Position numbers and translations under genes: made by a program. From contig JANPZW010000013.1 of NCBI GenBank assembly GCA_024707385.1, positions 1,125,465 to 1,189,464 of the forward strand: DNA of 64,000 nt. The letters run 5' to 3'. This document shows positions 39,909 through 48,163 of the stretch, one piece after another. The notes beneath the pieces are model-generated. The model ran no database searches. It saw only the letters and a list, made by a program, of their open reading frames with translations, and was not told where the DNA came from. Origin of the DNA: Cellvibrionaceae bacterium. GTDB lineage: Bacteria; Pseudomonadota; Gammaproteobacteria; Pseudomonadales; Cellvibrionaceae. Every line of letters starts with the position of its first letter. Within the stretch, counting starts at the first letter, position 1.

Positions 39909-40949
39909 ATGTTGGCTATCGAATTCAGGGGACCGGTCTCACCGGTCAGATTTGCTGCCGGTGACGGATTCCAGTTGGAGCTATTGCGCATGGACGCCCC
40001 GGGAGCGCGCGCGGGCAGAGAAGTGGTACTGCTCGTTCACGGCGCCGGGGTGCGCGCCAGTATTTTTCTTCCCCCGCTGCCCAACACCCTTCCGGAAATG
40101 CTCGTGCAGGCCGGCTACGACGTCTGGCTGTTGAATTGGCGCGCGAGCATCGATCTTCCCCCCAATCAATGGACGCTGGATCAGGCTGCGGTTTTTGATT
40201 ATCCCGCGGCAATTAAAAAAATTCGCGAAATCACCGGCGCCGATACGGTAAAAGCCATTATTCACTGCCAGGGCTCAACCAGTTTCATGATGTCCATAGT
40301 GGGGGGGCTGCTGCCGGAAGTGAGCTTGGTGATCAGCAACGCCGTCGCCTTGCATCCGGTGGTGCCGATTCTCGCCCGCATTAAATCCAATATCGCCACC
40401 GCTCCCGTTAGTAAAGTGCTCGATTATTTAAATCCCCAATGGGGACTGGGTGCGCCGGGATTCTGGCCATCGCTCGTCGATTTTTGGGTGCGCGCGACCC
40501 ATCACGAATGCCGCAATCCGGTGTGCAAACATTCCAGCTTCACTTACGGCGTTGGTTTTCCGACTCTGTGGTCCCACGCCAATCTCGACGACGATACTCA
40601 CGAATGGATAAAGGGCGAGTTTGCCCATGTTCCTTTAACGTTTTTTCAGCAGATGCAGCGCTGTATCGCCAAGGGGCATTTGTTGCCCACAGGCAGATTC
40701 CCTGAATTGCCCAAAGATTTTATGGCGTCCGCCCCGCGCACGGATGCGCGTTTTGTATTTTTGGCCGGTCGCGAAAACCGCTGTTTTCTTCCGGCGAGCA
40801 TGGAGCGCACCTTCGATTATTTCGAGCGTTATGCGCCGGGCAAGCACATGCTGCAGATCTTGTCCGGTTACGGCCATCTCGATGTGTTTATCGGCAAAAA
40901 TGCCGCGCGGGATGTTTTTCCATTAATCATTGACGAGCTGGGGAGGTGA
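39909..40949 (+). CDS. Alpha/beta hydrolase (lipase/esterase-like)
   Basis: 346 residues from ATG 39909, with AAAGGTGACGG upstream. Fold marks: VVLLVHGAGVRASIF (oxyanion HG), nucleophile elbow HCQGSTSFMMS (GxSxG, Ser in CQGST), and a late VFLAGRENRCFLPASM strand for the acid and SGYGHLDVFIG for the catalytic His. No signal peptide, so probably cytoplasmic or membrane-associated. First gene of an eight-gene operon, with the next start 3 bases away. I recall similar hydrolases fused to cholesterol-oxidase-type GMC enzymes, consistent with the GMC gene at the end of this operon. Substrate unknown. Confidence 0.82.
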   Translation: MLAIEFRGPVSPVRFAAGDGFQLELLRMDAPGARAGREVVLLVHGAGVRASIFLPPLPNTLPEMLVQAGYDVWLLNWRASIDLPPNQWTLDQAAVFDYPAAIKKIREITGADTVKAIIHCQGSTSFMMSIVGGLLPEVSLVISNAVALHPVVPILARIKSNIATAPVSKVLDYLNPQWGLGAPGFWPSLVDFWVRATHHECRNPVCKHSSFTYGVGFPTLWSHANLDDDTHEWIKGEFAHVPLTFFQQMQRCIAKGHLLPTGRFPELPKDFMASAPRTDARFVFLAGRENRCFLPASMERTFDYFERYAPGKHMLQILSGYGHLDVFIGKNAARDVFPLIIDELGR

Positions 40950-40952
40950 GCC

Positions 40953-41843
40953 ATGGCCGGACGCGCCCGTCAAAAACGTTTGACCGGACGGCATGCCTAT
41001 GTCGATGGCATACGTTATGTCATGCCGATCAATTCCTGGAACGCCTCGGCGGTGATCGCGGTTTTTCCCTGTGACTGGGATGCCGCGCGCAAACTATTTC
41101 CAGAGGGAGATATTCATCCGCTGCGGCTGTGGCGCAAAGCCTTGCTGGTGGTAACCGTCATTGACTACCGCGAAACCGATATCGGCAGTTATATCGAATA
41201 CAGCATTGCGGTGGCGTGCACCAAAGGCGCCAAACCAGCGCCGCGTTTGCTGCCCGGATTATTGGTGAAATGGTTTGGCACCGGGCAGTATGTGCTGGAT
41301 TTGCCTGTGTCCACGGAAGTTTCCACCAAAGGTGGCAAAGGTATTTGGGGCATGCCGAAACATCAGGCGCCCCTCGATTACGTCGAAGGTTCCCGCTGGG
41401 TCAGCGCGCAGTACGATCTCGACGGCAAAATGGTGACTCGTTTGGACGTGCGACGCCCCAAAAAAACCAGTTTTCCCATCCGCGCCGGTGCGGTGAATTA
41501 TTGTATGTTTCGCGGCATGATCTACCGCTCGTTTATTTATTTTGCGGGCAAGGTGGGGTTCAGTTTATTCAAGGGTGGCAATGCGCGTTTTATTCTGGGC
41601 GACCACCCGCGCGCCGATATTTTGCGTTCACTCAATATCTCCTCCAAGTCTATTTTCACCGCTTATCTGCCCAGCTTCAGCGGCATTCTCGATGATTATT
41701 TTGACTGCTGGTTCGTCACCACCGCGCAGCCGCCAGAGGCGCCGCTAAGTGAGGGGCTGGAGTCCACATTTCCGTTGGGCTATGGCGAAGAGCGTTTACC
41801 GCCGCCCACCCGCGATCCGCGCTTTAATCCGGATGAGGACTGA
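40953..41843 (+). CDS. Acetoacetate decarboxylase family protein
   Basis: 296 residues. The core GGKGIWGMPKHQAPLDY matches the acetoacetate decarboxylase superfamily region K-x-x-x-G-x-P-K, and the N-terminal strand VIAVFPCDWDAARKLFPEGD is also typical. Related proteins decarboxylate or condense beta-keto acids through a Schiff-base Lys; which Lys would serve here I cannot fix without an alignment. Three bases after the hydrolase stop and 3 before the next gene, so co-translated. May act on a beta-keto product of the operon's oxidoreductase (inference). Confidence 0.78.
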   Translation: MAGRARQKRLTGRHAYVDGIRYVMPINSWNASAVIAVFPCDWDAARKLFPEGDIHPLRLWRKALLVVTVIDYRETDIGSYIEYSIAVACTKGAKPAPRLLPGLLVKWFGTGQYVLDLPVSTEVSTKGGKGIWGMPKHQAPLDYVEGSRWVSAQYDLDGKMVTRLDVRRPKKTSFPIRAGAVNYCMFRGMIYRSFIYFAGKVGFSLFKGGNARFILGDHPRADILRSLNISSKSIFTAYLPSFSGILDDYFDCWFVTTAQPPEAPLSEGLESTFPLGYGEERLPPPTRDPRFNPDED

Positions 41844-41846
41844 ACT

Positions 41847-42326
41847 ATGCCGCGTCTGCTGCTCCTCAATCATGTGATTTTATTCATGGGCTGCTCCATT
41901 TATTTCGGCGCAGGAATATTTTTGATTCTGTTTCAGCTGCCGTTGGAGCCGCGCCTGACGCCCGATAATTACGCTCTGATATTTGTGGAGCCGGTGCAAA
42001 ACGCCACAGGGTTTTTAACTTGGATCACAGTGATTATGTTAATCACGGGCAGCGTCATGCTGTTTACCGAATGGTTTGGGGGTATCCGTTGGGTGCCCGT
42101 AGTTGTGCTGCTCGCCATTATCGGCGCCACGGTGGTCACCGTAGGTTTCATTTTTGATTACAACCGGGAATTGACCGAAGGCATTCGCGATCCCGAGCGT
42201 TTGCGCGTGGTTTTTCATAACTGGGCCGATTTGGCGCGCCTGCGTTTTGCGTTTTGGGTGATCGAGTGGTGCGCCATGACCTATTGGTTTTACCGCATGG
42301 CATTTCTGGCGAGGGCTGACCGATGA
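41847..42326 (+). CDS. Four-helix membrane protein (DUF1772-like?)
   Basis: 159 residues, four predicted membrane helices: VILFMGCSIYFGAGIFLILF, FLTWITVIMLITGSVMLFTEW, WVPVVVLLAIIGATVVTVGFIF and FAFWVIEWCAMTYWFYRMAF, with a polar loop containing VFHNWADLARLR. The W/N/R pattern of that loop resembles DUF1772/anthrone-oxygenase-type proteins, but I do not recognise it firmly. Overlaps the next gene by 4 bases. Confidence 0.7.
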   Translation: MPRLLLLNHVILFMGCSIYFGAGIFLILFQLPLEPRLTPDNYALIFVEPVQNATGFLTWITVIMLITGSVMLFTEWFGGIRWVPVVVLLAIIGATVVTVGFIFDYNRELTEGIRDPERLRVVFHNWADLARLRFAFWVIEWCAMTYWFYRMAFLARADR

Positions 42327-42700
42327 ACGATGCATTGATTCGCGCACTGCTGATTTTTGTCGCCATCATTACGGTGCTGACCGGCGCGGCGCAGATGCTG
42401 ATATCCGGGTTTATGTTGCAGCTGATCGGCGCCGATTTTTCACCGGTTGCGCAACATTGGTTTACCACAGTGGGCATGTTTATGGTTGTCACCGGAGCCA
42501 TGTTTGCGCAGACCTTGTGGACGCGCTCGAAAGAGCGGGCTGTTCCTCTGTGGATCGGCGTGCAGAAGCTGGCGGCCGCTGCTCTGGTCGCCTGGGCATT
42601 TGCCAAAGGGCAAGCAAATGCGCTGGTTTTATTGGTGGCGGCGTTCGATTTTGTCAGCGCTGCGCTCGCGTTTTTATTTGCTTATCGCATTCACCAATGA
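42323..42700 (+). CDS. Small four-helix membrane protein
   Basis: 125 residues, four helices (LIRALLIFVAIITVLTGAAQM, FTTVGMFMVVTGAMFAQTLW, IGVQKLAAAALVAWAFAKG, ALVLLVAAFDFVSAALAFLF). No family recognised. Start and stop both overlap the neighbours in ATGA fashion. Likely forms a membrane complex with the genes on either side (inference from coupling). Confidence 0.7.
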   Translation: MNDALIRALLIFVAIITVLTGAAQMLISGFMLQLIGADFSPVAQHWFTTVGMFMVVTGAMFAQTLWTRSKERAVPLWIGVQKLAAAALVAWAFAKGQANALVLLVAAFDFVSAALAFLFAYRIHQ

Positions 42701-43074
42701 CCGCGCTCGCCCTGATCTGCGTATACGGCTACGGCGCCACCTTGTTTTTGGTTGGGCTGGTGGGCTTTGTGGCGGGGCCGTGGGAATTATCGTTGCTGTT
42801 CGGCATGACGGCCGACGCTACTTTTTTCAATCAATATCGTTTCCTCAAAGCCATGGAAATGGTGGCCGGATGGTTTTGCCTCGCCTATGCGCATGAGGTT
42901 TTACGCCCCGGCAGGATCGCCCATATGTTTATGGTGCTGGTGGTGGCGGGCCTGTTGGCGCGAGCGCTCGCCTGGGCTGTTGACGGCACACCGCGTTGGC
43001 CATTTCTGCTGTTTCTTTGGTTGGAAGCGCTCGTGTTGACGGTGGTATTGGTCAAACACAGGAGACCGTTATGA
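42697..43074 (+). CDS. Small membrane protein, DUF4345-like
   Basis: 125 residues, four helices. The motif FFNQYRFLKAMEMVAGWFCL recalls the R-F-L-x-G pattern of DUF4345 proteins. Start ATG 42697 overlaps the previous stop; the stop overlaps the patatin start. A longer open frame upstream is a shadow of the preceding gene. Function unknown. Confidence 0.7.
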   Translation: MTALALICVYGYGATLFLVGLVGFVAGPWELSLLFGMTADATFFNQYRFLKAMEMVAGWFCLAYAHEVLRPGRIAHMFMVLVVAGLLARALAWAVDGTPRWPFLLFLWLEALVLTVVLVKHRRPL

Positions 43075-44610
43075 CAGAGCAGGATCGCTTGATTCCCATC
43101 GCGCCCGCGACACGTAACCGTCGCGCGCTGATTTTGCCCGGCGGCGGGATGCGCGTGGCCTATCAGGCCGGTGTTATCAAGGCGCTCTATGATGCGGGAC
43201 TGCGTTTTTCCTACGCGGATGGCACGTCCGGCGGCACGTTTAATCTTGGCGCGTTGCTCGGCGGGCTTTCCCCGGATCAACTCTGCGCGCGCTGGCGCAC
43301 TCTCACGCCAACCGACTTTGTCTCTCTGCGCCCGTTGCGCGCTTACGCTAAATTTCCGGCGATGGGCGCGCTGGGGGATTTCGACACGATCGAATCCCGC
43401 ATATTCCCGCACCTGGGCATCGACGTGGCGCGGATTCGCCAGTCACAGGGAACATTTAGCACGTTCAATGTCTGCGATTTTACCGACAAAATTGTGCGCC
43501 CCATTCCCCACACCGAAATTACCCACGAACACTTATTGGCGGCGATTTCACTGCCGCTGGCAACACCGCCAGTGCGTTATAACCAGCGTTTTTGGACCGA
43601 CGCCGTGTGGATTCGCGATTCCAATTTATTGGCCGCAGTGCAAGCGGGCAGCAACGAGCTGTGGGTGGCCTGGTGTATCGGCAATACTCCCAATTTTTCC
43701 GCAGGAGTTTTGCAGCAGTACGTGCATATGATCGAAATGGCGGCGGTGGGCGCGCTCAACGCAGAGCTCGCCACCATCGCCGAAATAAATCAGCGCATCG
43801 CGCAGGGCGAAAATCCTTACGGCCACGACCAGCCAATTACCGTCCATATTATTCGCCCGGATATTCCGATTCCGCTCGACCCCGATTATTTGACCGGCAA
43901 AATCGACGGCAAAACCTTGATTGCTTACGGCTATCGCGATGCCTGTCGTTATCTCGACAACCTCAAAGCCGAGGGCGTTGAGCTGTCCCCCGAGGCGACG
44001 AAAATGCGCGATCCCGGCGAAGGCGTATTTTTTAGCGAAGTGATGAAAGGGCATTTGACCTTCGGCGAAACGGATCCGCAAAAAGGTAGCCGCCACCCGG
44101 CGGCCATACCTGTCGCTATGCACGGCGCCATCGATATTCGCGATATCCGCGAATTTGTGCGGGACCCGCAGCATCGCGCCGAATTAAATGGCTTTTTGGA
44201 AATTCACCGCCTGGGCGGATGGCTGCCTGCTATGTGGGGCGAGGTCTGCCTGTTTTCACCGTCGCAGCACCCCAGCCTCAGTTACATGGCGTATGACATG
44301 AAAGTGGTGATCGGTGGTGAGCAGTATTTTTTTTAAAGGCCGCAAGCATGTGCATTTCGCTATGCCCTGGCGGCTCTGGGGTGCCACCACCACGCTCTAC
44401 GTCACCCTGCATCGCGGTGAATCCGAGCAGGGCGAAGTCGTCGCTGCGGGAATATTGCGTCTCGGTTTTACCGATCTGTTTTCCCTGGCGGCGACCCTGC
44501 AGGGCAAGGGTGTTTTGAGCTGGCGCAGGCGTTTCGCCGCCGTTGGCCGATTCCTGAAATTTTTTACCGGCCAGCTGGTGCGCATTTATGTTCTGAGGAA
44601 ACCCGCATGA
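43071..44610 (+). CDS. Patatin-like phospholipase with C-terminal cholesterol-oxidase-associated domain (frameshifted in this sequence)
   Basis: About 512 residues when repaired. Patatin half: oxyanion GGGMR (24-28), nucleophile GTSGG (51-55, Ser53), and the dyad Asp in WTDAVW (D177). From ~320 a second domain begins (FFSEVMKGHLTFGETDPQKG, IDIRDIREFVRDPQHRAELN, HRLGGWLPAMWGEVCLF). The frame breaks at T8 (44327-44334). One T fewer continues EQYFFKGRKHVHFAMPWRLW into TTTLYVTLHRGESEQGEVVA and GILRLGFTDLFSLAATLQG, ending in ATGA with the next gene. From memory this second domain accompanies GMC/cholesterol-oxidase-like proteins. It probably hydrolyses acyl esters of a membrane lipid. Confidence 0.78.
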
Positions 44611-46486
44611 CGCAGAGCTATCAAGCCAAAAGCGCAAAGTTTCTGGTGACCCCGGAGCGGCAGGTGAAGTGGTTCGCCGTGCGGCAATTGCTTATTACCG
44701 CGTGGCAAAGTCTGGCTGCCACCGTGATCGGCCCCATGACCGGCCGGCGTGAGCTGATGTCCGCGCTGGATCGGGAGGCGCGCCCGGCCGCCGATTATTC
44801 CGCCCGGGAGGAAATCTGGCTCGATTATGTTGCCGATGCCGGCGACGGCTGGAATGCCACTCTGTCGGTGGCGTGGTTATTGGGGCGAAATTCTCTGGTG
44901 CTGCGCGAAGATGGCGCGCCGACACCCCAGCCGATACCCGCCGGGCAGGAGGAAGTCGCGCCACACCTGCAAGGTGCCGTGCATCTGCCCCACGGCCAGG
45001 CGCTGATTTTCGGCGGGGATCAGGTTTATCCCACTGCGTCGGCCAAGGCGTATCAGCAGCGTTTGGTCGATCCCTATAGCTGTGCGCGCTATTTTCAGAA
45101 CCCGCCGAGGGATGTTCTCGCTCTGCCCGGCAATCACGATTGGTACGACGGTCTGACCAGCTTCCTCCGGCTGTTCTGTCAGGCCCAGGAAAACCGGCGC
45201 TGGCTGGGCGCCTGGGGAACTCTGCAAAGGCGCAGCTATTTCGCCATCAAACTGCCTCATGGCTGGTGGCTATGGGGGGTGGATATGGCGCTGGAGGATG
45301 ACCTGGACCCGCCCCAGTATGAATATTTCCGCGCTCGCTCGAGGGAGCTGGCCCAGGATGATCAGGTCATTCTCTGTCTGCCGACGCCGGTCTGGCTCAA
45401 GCAGGATGCGAGCGCCGCGATCAGCGATCAGGTGCAGTACCGCATGGCCAGCAAACTTAAGATCATCGCCGACCTGGCCGATGGCAACGGCCAGGCGCGG
45501 GCGCCGGTCTATCTGACTGGCGACAACCATCACTACGCCCACTATTTTTCCGCCGCTGCGGATGCCTCTCATTACATTGTGTGCGGCGGTGGCGGCGCGT
45601 TTGGGCTGGGCACCCTGAGCTTGCACTCTTCTGTCAGGGTAGCCACCTCCAAAGAGCGGTTTGTCAGCGCGGAATGCAAAACCTTGTTTCCAGATCGTGA
45701 GACGTCCAAACAAATGCGCCGCGGCGCGCTGAAATTCCCCCTGCACAACGTCTCTTTCACTGTGTTGCTGGCCTGCATCCAGTTCATCACCTTATGGCTG
45801 GTGAATACTGCGGCGGCGAATGCCTCCGGCAGCTGGTTTGCGCAGATGCTCCGCGCCGACGGTTTTATGCAGCTGTGGCCTGAATTGACGCTGCTGTTGC
45901 GCGCACCGGCGGCGACCTTGTGGCTGCTGCTGGTATTGCTCGGATTTTCTGTGTACGCCGTCAGCGGCCGGGCTGTGAGTGGGCCGAAATGGCCGGCGGT
46001 TGCGGCGGGACTTGCCCACGGGCTGGCGCAGACCGTGGGCTCAGTGGGATGCGTCTGGCTTGTGATCAAGCTGACGGCGAGTGTCCTGCCGGAACTCGGC
46101 GTTTGGCATTTCACTGTCGCCACAGCGGTTTCTTTTGCGCTGCTGTTTTTCTACTGCGGCACCTTGTTCGGCGTTTATCTGGTCTGCAGCCATAAATTTT
46201 TGCATTTGCACGATCAAGACGTTTTTTTCCGCGCAGAGCATTGAGGATTACAAAAAGTTTTCTGCGCATGAAAATCACCGCGGACGGTTTGACGATCTAT
46301 CCCATCGGCTTAAAAAAATCCGCGCGGCGGTGGCGCCCGGCCCCCGGTGTTCAGATGGAAAAAGTCAATGCGCGGGTGCAGTGCGTAACCGTGCCCGATA
46401 ACTGTAACCGGGTATTTGATCCAGCGGAGGAGCTGGCGCCGCATCTGATCGAACCAGCCATTTTTATTCCCAGGAGGAAGCCTTGA
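44607..46486 (+). CDS. Membrane metallophosphoesterase (two frameshifts in this sequence)
   Basis: About 625 residues when repaired. Calcineurin-like domain: DYVADAGDGWNAT, FGGDQVYPTAS, LPGNHDWYDGL (GNHD) and TGDNHHYAHYF supply the expected metal and phosphate ligands. Then five membrane helices (~390-540), e.g. VSFTVLLACIQFITLWLV and FTVATAVSFALLFFYCGTLF. The frame breaks at T7 46222-46228 and A5 46252-46256; removing one base at each gives DVFSAQSIEDYKSFLRMKIT, then ADGLTIYPIGLKK and APHLIEPAIFIP, which reads as a natural C-terminal domain. Overlaps patatin and GMC genes. Likely removes a phosphate from a lipid or nucleotide-linked substrate at the membrane. Confidence 0.78.
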
Positions 46487-48110
46487 TGCGTCCTAAGGAG
46501 AGCGCTGTGGTCTATGACCAAGTCATTATCGGCAGCGGCTTCGGCGGTTCTGTTATGGCCTGCCGGGCTGGCCAAGGCGGGGCGCCAGGTGCTGGTATTG
46601 GAACGCGGCCGCGAGTGGGCGCCGGAGAGCTATCCCCGCGACCACCAGGGCGCCTGGATCTGGAACCACACCTGTCCGGAAAAACAGAACGGCTGGATTG
46701 ATTTCCGCCTTATGGATCAGATGTGGGTAGCCCAGGGGGCGGGCGTGGGTGGCGGCTCGCTGATTTACGCCAATGTCAGTCTGGACGCTGACCCCAGCGT
46801 GTTCGACGACGGTTGGCCCGCCGCCATCAACGGGAATGTGCTGGCGCCTTACTACGCCATGGTAGGAGAGATGCTGGGCGTGCGCCGGCTGCCGGAAAAC
46901 CAGTGGACGGAACGCACACGTTTGATGAAGGAGGCCGCCATCGCCATCGGCGAAGGCCATCGTTTTCGCCCGGTGGAACTCGCCGTCACCTTCGACGATG
47001 ACTGGCGCTACGACCAGCCGGATGCGCACAATCCCGCCCGCTCCAAAACCTGGGTAAACCCTCACGGCAAAAAACAGGGCACCTGCATTCACTGCGGCTA
47101 CTGCGATATCGGCTGTCAGGTGCACGCCAAAAATACCCTGGATCTGAATTATCTGGCGTCTGCCCGCAACGCCGGTGCGGTCATTCAACCTTTATCGCTG
47201 GTGACTCACCTCAAGCAGATCGGCAATCACTGGCGGGTGCACTACGACCGTCTGGTGGACGGGCGCCGGGAGTCGGAGTATGTGGACACTAAAGAAGTGA
47301 TCCTGGCTGCCGGCTCCCTCGGGTCCACCGAGCTGCTGTTGCGCTGCCGCGATCAGTACCGCACTTTGCCGAACCTGCCGACTTCCCTGGGGCATGGCTG
47401 GAGTTCCAACGGCGACTTTCTCACCCCGGCGCTGTACACGGACCGGAAGATTTCGCCCACCGTCGGGCCGACCATTTCCTCCGCCATCGATTTTCTCGAT
47501 GGCCCCCAGGAGCACGGCGGCGGGCGGTTTTTTGTCGAGGACGGCGGCTTTCCCAATATCCTCGCAACCTATATCACCGCGCGGTTGAAATCCGCCCCCA
47601 GGTTCAGCCTCGAGCGCCGGTTCCTGAAACTCCTCGCCAAAAGCATCGGCAATGATGCCTTCGCCAATGTCATGCCCTGGTTTGGCCAGGCCGTGGACGG
47701 CGCTGATGGCGAGCTCTACCTCGGTCGTCGCTGGGTGAAACCCTGGGAAAAAATTCTCAAGCTGGATTGGAATCCCATGCGCTCGGAAGCCGGGGTGGGC
47801 GGCATGGTGGCGATGCACGAAAAATTGTCCCGTGCCACCGGCGGACGGCCGCTGGTTCCCGCCACCTGGACTGTGCTGCGGCAACTGGTGACGCCGCATC
47901 CGCTGGGTGGCTGCAATATGGCGGCTGGCCCCGCAGGGGGTGGTGGATCACATGGGCCGGGTGTTTGGCCACCAAGGGCTGTACGTCATCGACGGCGCCA
48001 TAGTGCCGCGCCCCATAGGGTTGAATCCGTCCAAAACCATTGCAGCGCTCGCCGAGCGGGCGGCGGATTTGATGATCAAGCCGCGCCGCGATGAAACCTC
48101 GTCGGCTTGA
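46486..48110 (+). CDS. Cholesterol-oxidase-type GMC oxidoreductase (two frameshifts in this sequence)
   Basis: FAD-dependent alcohol oxidase/dehydrogenase, about 540 residues. FAD motif IIGSGFGGSVMACRLAKAG, GVGGGSLIYANV, CIHCGYCDIGCQVHAKNTL (the Cys-rich stretch common to cholesterol-oxidase relatives), VILAAGSLGSTELLLR, and the C-terminal HPLGGCNM with GLYVIDGAIVPRPIGLNPSKTIAALAERAA. The frame breaks at G3 46565-46567 and G5 47936-47940 (one G fewer at each restores the family sequence). Start ATG 46486 after a strong AGGAGG. Last gene of the operon. Likely oxidises a secondary alcohol on a sterol-like or fatty-acyl substrate; that substrate is inference. Confidence 0.83.
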
Positions 48111-48133
48111 TTGAGAAATGGGAGAAGGAGAGA

Positions 48134-48154
48134 GGGCGGGGCAGAGCCCCACCC
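48134..48154. terminator. Hairpin between convergent GMC and GH9 genes
   Basis: GGGCGGGGC-AGA-GCCCCACCC, a GC-rich stem with one unpaired A. It lies 24 bases after the GMC stop and 10 before the GH9 stop on the other strand. It could terminate both; no clear T run. Confidence 0.45.
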
Positions 48155-48163
48155 TTTGGTGCT

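Noticed and set aside
44314..44610. Separate small gene after the patatin
   Set aside because: It has no ribosome site and reads as the direct continuation of the patatin C-terminal domain once one T of the T8 run is removed.
46241..46486. Separate small gene between phosphoesterase and GMC oxidoreductase
   Set aside because: It continues the phosphoesterase C-terminus after two homopolymer repairs; the joined sequence is more sensible than a short orphan.
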